DNA of 64,000 nt from Thermohalobaculum sp039026375 (lineage in GTDB: Bacteria > Pseudomonadota > Alphaproteobacteria > Rhodobacterales > Rhodobacteraceae). The notes under the pieces were generated by a model that made no database searches, was not told the DNA's origin, and saw only the letters and a list, made by a program, of their open reading frames with translations. This document shows, in pieces, positions 60,349-64,000 of this stretch. How positions within the stretch are numbered: position 1 is the first letter of the stretch; the number at the start of each line of letters is the position of its first letter. Location: the NCBI GenBank assembly GCA_039026375.1, contig JBCCML010000006.1, positions 1 to 64,000 of the forward strand. Direction: 5' to 3'. The position numbers were made by a program, and so were the translations under genes.

Positions 60349-60741
60349 CTAAAACTCACGATACTCCTCAGTTGGATCGCCGTAGGCAAACCGTGTGACG
60401 TCCAAGCCCTTCATGACAGCAACATCATTTATGAAGGGGACGATCATCTCTCGTTCATCAGTTTCAAGAAGCCCGCTGCCGTGTGCTTCGTTGATGGCGT
60501 TTAGTTCTTCACAAATGTCCTTAACGAATGAAAGCAACGTTGCATCATCGGTATCATCGTCGAGCAAGGCCATCGTATCTCTATATGTCTCCAGAGCTTT
60601 GAAAACCTTAGCGTGACTTTCTTCAGTGTGCCCATCCAACGGCTTGTTCATTTCCAAGATCCCGCGCCAAAAGGGCCTTAAACACGCGACCATTCTCGAC
60701 CAGCTATCAGAGATTGATTTGAGTTTAGAATTTTTGGACAT
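60349..60741 (-). CDS. Hypothetical protein in AT-richer island
   Basis: A 130-residue protein from ATG 60741 with GGGAGGAAG directly upstream. It is charged and mostly helical: KLKSISDSWSRMVACLRPFW, SHAKVFKALETYRDTMALLD, DICEELNAINEAHGSGLLE and MIVPFINDVAVMKGLDVT. No signal peptide or membrane segment. I do not recognise it. Base composition is clearly lower in GC than the neighbouring genes, which suggests acquisition from elsewhere. Confidence 0.6.
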   Translation of the reverse strand: MSKNSKLKSISDSWSRMVACLRPFWRGILEMNKPLDGHTEESHAKVFKALETYRDTMALLDDDTDDATLLSFVKDICEELNAINEAHGSGLLETDEREMIVPFINDVAVMKGLDVTRFAYGDPTEEYREF

Positions 60742-60774
60742 CTTCCTCCCGATCGCCAGCCGCTTTATCTCGCT

Positions 60775-61104
60775 ATGATGCCATCTCTGAACGAGGCCGA
60801 CCGCCTCCATGTCGTACCGAGCCGATCGAGAGCGGCATTGATGACTTCATGCTCTGGGATTTGCGATCCCACAAGTTTGAGCGATAGGCATTGCGGTTTT
60901 GATCTTTTGCTGTCCTGGTTCGAGGATGAGATAAAACGCGCGCTTAAGATCGACGACCGCACTGATATTGCCCACGCTATTTCGACTGGCGGGTTCAATC
61001 TCAAGAACCGTTTGAAACCAGACAGCAGACGTCAATTTTGGTTGCCAGAACAAATTTTACACTTTGGGGAAAAGTATAAAGCCTTGCGGCGTCCGCGCAT
61101 GTGA
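60775..61104 (+). CDS. Hypothetical protein or gene remnant in AT-richer island
   Basis: A 109-residue frame. The second half reads like a real globular protein: FDLLLSWFEDEIKRALKIDD, DIAHAISTGGFNLKNRLKP, then RRQFWLPEQILHFGEKYKAL. The first about 40 residues are Ser/Arg-rich and look non-native, and no ribosome site precedes either ATG (60775, 60778). It may be the tail of a truncated gene. Composition matches the opposite-strand gene at 60349-60741. Confidence 0.4.
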   Translation: MMPSLNEADRLHVVPSRSRAALMTSCSGICDPTSLSDRHCGFDLLLSWFEDEIKRALKIDDRTDIAHAISTGGFNLKNRLKPDSRRQFWLPEQILHFGEKYKALRRPRM

Positions 61105-61280
61105 AAAACGCGAACGAGATCCGTCGGACGCCCTCTCACCGGCACCATAGAATTACCACGTCTCGCGATAAGCGTAGAACGCGTGCAGGCTGGCCTCCGA
61201 CCCCCTGACCCCAAGTTTCGCAGGTGCGGCCACTGGCGCTACTTTGCGTTCCGGGGTATGCGCGCTGCAAAGGAGTCCCG

Positions 61281-62534
61281 ATGCCCCGCACGCCCATACG
61301 CATTGACAATGCTGACCACCTGCCGCGCTGGCGGAGGCCCGAGGCCATGCTGCTGGTCATGTCGGCCACCGTCTGGTTTGGCCTGTCGCTGTGGATGGTG
61401 CTGATCAACAACTTCGCGGTCGAGGTGGTGAACTTCGACGGCTCGGACACCGGTTGGCGCGAGACGGTGCGCGAGATCCCAGGCTTCCTGGCCTTTCTGG
61501 TGGTCTTCGTCATCCGCTGGTTGCGCGAGCAGACGCTGGCCGTGCTGTCGATCTTTGTGCTGGGCGCGGCGACGGCGGTGACCTCGAACTTTCCCAGTTT
61601 CTGGGGGCTGTTGATCACGACCTATATCGGCTCGATGGGGTTTCACTATTTCGAGACGGTCAACCAATCGCTGCAGCTGCAATGGCTGAGCAAGGACGAG
61701 GCGCCCCGCAAGCTGGGCTGGATCGTGGCGGCCTCGTCCGCGGGCTCGCTGATTGCCTATTCGGCGGTGCTGGCGGCGCGTGAGATCCTGGATGCGGATT
61801 TTGATGCCATGTTCGTCGTGGGCGGCGGGGTCGGCATGCTGATGGCGGCCTTCTGCTGGCTGGCCTATCCGCAGTTCCAGGGCAACACAGTCCAGCGTCG
61901 GGACATGGTGCTGAAGTGGCGCTATTGGCTCTATTACGCGCTGGTCTTCATGGGTGGGGCGCGGCGGCAGATCTTCATCGTCTTTGCCCCCTTCATGATG
62001 GTCGAGAAGTTCGGCATGGAGGTCGAAGGCCTGGCCGCGATCTTCCTGATCAACTATGCCGCACAGATGCTGATTGCGCCGCTAATTGGGCGGATGATCC
62101 AGCGCTATGGCGAGCGGCTGGCCCTGATCATTGAGTATGTCGGGCTGTTCGGGGTCTTCTCGCTTTACGTGGGCGTCTACTATTTCGATTGGGAGTGGTG
62201 GGTGGCCGCGGTGCTCTACATCGTTGATCACTTGCTGTTCGCGATTGCGTTCGCCCAGAAGACCTATTTCCAGAAGATTGCCGATCCTGAGGATCAGGCC
62301 CCCACAGCGGCGGTCGCCTTCACGATCAACCACATCGCGGCCGTCTTTCTGCCGGCAGCACTTGGCTATCTGTGGCTGGTCTCGCCGGCCTCGGTCTTCA
62401 GCCTGGCCGTGGGGATGTCGCTGATTTCGCTGGTCTTGGCCACGATGGTGCCGCGCCATCCGCGGGACGGACACGAGACCGTCTGGACCCGTCCGCGCCC
62501 GGCCCCCACGCCCACGACCACACCGGCGGAATAG
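61281..62534 (+). CDS. MFS transporter
   Basis: A 417-residue major facilitator with about twelve membrane segments. AAGGAG lies seven bases before ATG 61281. The first segment is MLLVMSATVWFGLSLWMVLI; later RKLGWIVAASSAGSLIAYSA, then the central charged loop (FQGNTVQRRDMVLKWRYWL) and AQMLIAPLIGRMIQRYGERL, which holds the MFS-like R-x-G-x-R pattern. The tail is Pro/Thr-rich. The substrate is unknown. It sits 15 bases before a MATE gene and is probably co-transcribed with it. Confidence 0.85.
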   Translation: MPRTPIRIDNADHLPRWRRPEAMLLVMSATVWFGLSLWMVLINNFAVEVVNFDGSDTGWRETVREIPGFLAFLVVFVIRWLREQTLAVLSIFVLGAATAVTSNFPSFWGLLITTYIGSMGFHYFETVNQSLQLQWLSKDEAPRKLGWIVAASSAGSLIAYSAVLAAREILDADFDAMFVVGGGVGMLMAAFCWLAYPQFQGNTVQRRDMVLKWRYWLYYALVFMGGARRQIFIVFAPFMMVEKFGMEVEGLAAIFLINYAAQMLIAPLIGRMIQRYGERLALIIEYVGLFGVFSLYVGVYYFDWEWWVAAVLYIVDHLLFAIAFAQKTYFQKIADPEDQAPTAAVAFTINHIAAVFLPAALGYLWLVSPASVFSLAVGMSLISLVLATMVPRHPRDGHETVWTRPRPAPTPTTTPAE

Positions 62535-62549
62535 GGGGCAGGGCCGCAC

Positions 62550-64000
62550 ATGGCGGAGGCCCGTTTCACCAAGGGTTCGCTGCTGCGCCACGTGGTGGTG
62601 ATGGCCTCGACCTCGTCGGTCGGGCTGTTCGCGCTGTTCTTCGTGGACGCGGTGAACCTGTTTTACATCTCGATGCTTGGGGTGACGGAGCTCGCCGCCG
62701 CGATCGGCTTCGCGGGCACGATCCAGTTCTTCATCATCTCGGTCTCGATCGGGCTGGCGATTGCGGGGACGGCCACGGTCAGCCGGGCCATTGGCGCCGA
62801 TGACGAGGCACGGGCGAAGAGCCTGGCAACCTCGTCCCTGGTAATCAGCGTGCTGGTCCTGGCGGTGGTGGCGGCCTTTGTTTGGGTCTGGCGCGAGGAG
62901 GCGCTGCGCCTGCTGGGCGCCAGGGGCGCGACGCTGGAGCAAGCCTCGTTGTTTCTGGCCATCGCCCTGCCGTCGGTGCCCCTGATCGGCATCGGGATGG
63001 CCTGCGGCGGCGCGTTGCGCGCGGTGGGCGAGGCCAAACAGGCGATGTGGGTCACGCTGGGCGGCGGGGGTATCGCCGCGGTGCTGGACCCGATCATGAT
63101 CTTTGCCCTGGATCTGGGGCTGGTGGGTGCGGCGCTGGCCTTGGCCCTGACGCGCACGGCGATTGCCATGATCGGCCTGTGGTTCGTGGTGGCCAAGCAC
63201 AACCTGTTGATCCGGCCGCGCCTGGGTCAGATTGCGGGCAATCTGCGCCCCATCCTGACCATTGCGGGCCCGGCCATGGCGACGCAGCTGTCGACGCCCT
63301 TTGGCATGGCCTTTCTGGTCAGCACGGTATCTGTCCACGGCGAGGCGGCGGTGGCCGGCTGGGCGGTCGTGGGCCGCCTGACGGCCCTGGCCTTTGGCGG
63401 GATTTTCGCGCTGTCGGCGGCGGTTGGCCCCATTGTCGGCCAGAACTATGGCGCCGGTTTGCCGGACCGGGTGGTTGCCACCTTCCGGGACGCGCTGCTG
63501 GTCGCCGTGGCCTATGTGGCGGTGGCCTGGCTGTTGCTGTGGCTGGCCACTGACTGGATCGTCGCGGGCTTTGGCCTGAGCGCCGAGGGGGCCGAAGTGC
63601 TGGCAGCCTTCACCCATTTGGGCGCTGGGGCCTACGTCTTCACGGGGGCGCTTTTTGCGGCCAATGCCTGTTTCAACAATTTGGGCCGGCCGCTCTGGTC
63701 GACGCTGTGCAACTGGTCGCGCGACGCCGCGATCATCCCGCTGCTGGCCCTAGTCGTCACCGGCACCTTTGGCCCGGCGGATGCGGTCTATATCCAGGCG
63801 ACGGCGGGCGCACTGGTCGGCAGCTTTGCGGCCGTCCTGGCGCTGCGCACGGTTGGCCGGCTGGCCAGTACGGCCAAGCCCAAAGCGCCGACGGTGGGCG
63901 TGCCGGAGGTGCCTGCCTATGCCTCTGGCCGGGCGGCGCAAAGCCTGGCGGTGGACCCGACCGCCACCGAGACATCCGATCCAGCACATCCGATCAACCG
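62550..64000 (+). CDS. MATE family efflux transporter, cut by the window end
   Basis: An open frame from ATG 62550 to the end of the window (483 codons, no stop yet). It reads as a MATE (NorM-like) antiporter: FTKGSLLRHVVVMASTSSVG, then GFAGTIQFFIISVSIGLAIA, and GPAMATQLSTPFGMAFLVST at the start of the second half, followed by FALSAAVGPIVGQNYGAG, the repeat-related motif. All twelve helices appear present; the last about 50 residues are a Pro/Ala/Thr-rich cytoplasmic tail. Such pumps export cationic drugs using Na+ or H+. The ribosome site is weak (GGGGCAGGG). Confidence 0.9.
   Translation, partial: MAEARFTKGSLLRHVVVMASTSSVGLFALFFVDAVNLFYISMLGVTELAAAIGFAGTIQFFIISVSIGLAIAGTATVSRAIGADDEARAKSLATSSLVISVLVLAVVAAFVWVWREEALRLLGARGATLEQASLFLAIALPSVPLIGIGMACGGALRAVGEAKQAMWVTLGGGGIAAVLDPIMIFALDLGLVGAALALALTRTAIAMIGLWFVVAKHNLLIRPRLGQIAGNLRPILTIAGPAMATQLSTPFGMAFLVSTVSVHGEAAVAGWAVVGRLTALAFGGIFALSAAVGPIVGQNYGAGLPDRVVATFRDALLVAVAYVAVAWLLLWLATDWIVAGFGLSAEGAEVLAAFTHLGAGAYVFTGALFAANACFNNLGRPLWSTLCNWSRDAAIIPLLALVVTGTFGPADAVYIQATAGALVGSFAAVLALRTVGRLASTAKPKAPTVGVPEVPAYASGRAAQSLAVDPTATETSDPAHPIN

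Noticed and set aside
62082..63617. 511-codon minus-strand ORF opposite the MFS and MATE genes
   Set aside because: Low-complexity Arg/Gln/His protein spanning two real genes and their junction; antisense shadow.

Overview
The window is high-GC DNA from an alphaproteobacterium, most likely the Roseobacter/Rhodobacteraceae group. This rests on gene content and order: pyrB - PH-like membrane protein - pyrC-type - plsY - dprA - topA - rnr as one gene string, an RpoH with a typical RpoH box, DUF2794, DUF1523 and DUF6324-like genes, a sulfoacetaldehyde acetyltransferase (Xsc), a cupin of the DMSP-lyase type, and a tRNA-His with a G1:U72 pair and A73, a form known from alphaproteobacteria. No rRNA operon, CRISPR array, prophage or recognisable intact insertion sequence was seen.

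Layout. 0-10 kb: a broken glutathione peroxidase at the left edge, tRNA-His, a LysR regulator divergent from an SHMT-like PLP enzyme, a copper chaperone, rpoH, rluD, a P1 peptidase, a CaiB/BaiF CoA-transferase and an orphan TadB-like gene. 10.6-15.5 kb: a four-gene polyamine-type ABC importer operon (ATPase, binding protein, two permeases) with a palindrome upstream and hairpins between its genes. 15.5-19.5 kb: DUF1523, DUF1007 plus a NicO metal permease, a transglycosylase-like lipoprotein, hspQ and DUF2794. 19.5-30.2 kb (minus strand): rnr, topA, dprA, plsY, a catalytically dead dihydroorotase homologue, a PH-like membrane protein, pyrB and an M48 lipoprotein protease. 30.3-40.1 kb: GST and M3 peptidase, phosphate acetyltransferase, GNAT, DMSP-lyase-like cupin, class III aminotransferase, MocR regulator, a double-glycine leader peptide and a class IV aminotransferase. 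40.2-47.1 kb: a hairpin/MITE-like element, a Val-Ala repeat membrane protein, secreted orphans, and two decaying genes (M19 dipeptidase and PL5-like lyase). 47.1-64 kb: DJ-1 proteins, a muramoyl amidase, xsc, several orphan envelope proteins, two cyclophilins, an AT-richer island at 60.3-61.1 kb, and an MFS and a MATE transporter, the latter cut by the window edge.

The most interesting thread is a probable sulfonate (taurine-like) catabolic regulon whose parts are scattered over about 19 kb. A 10-base motif, TCTGGACCTA and close variants, occurs as tandem pairs ahead of the class III aminotransferase, at the start of the MocR regulator, and ahead of xsc. With the unlinked phosphate acetyltransferase these could carry an aminosulfonate to sulfoacetaldehyde, then to acetyl phosphate plus sulfite, then to acetyl-CoA. 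Other points of note are a possible two-state RNA switch over the rpoH ribosome binding site, an 80-bp palindromic intergenic repeat present twice, an orphan GG-leader peptide, and permeases with large extra periplasmic segments. All assignments come from reading the sequence; no database search was run.
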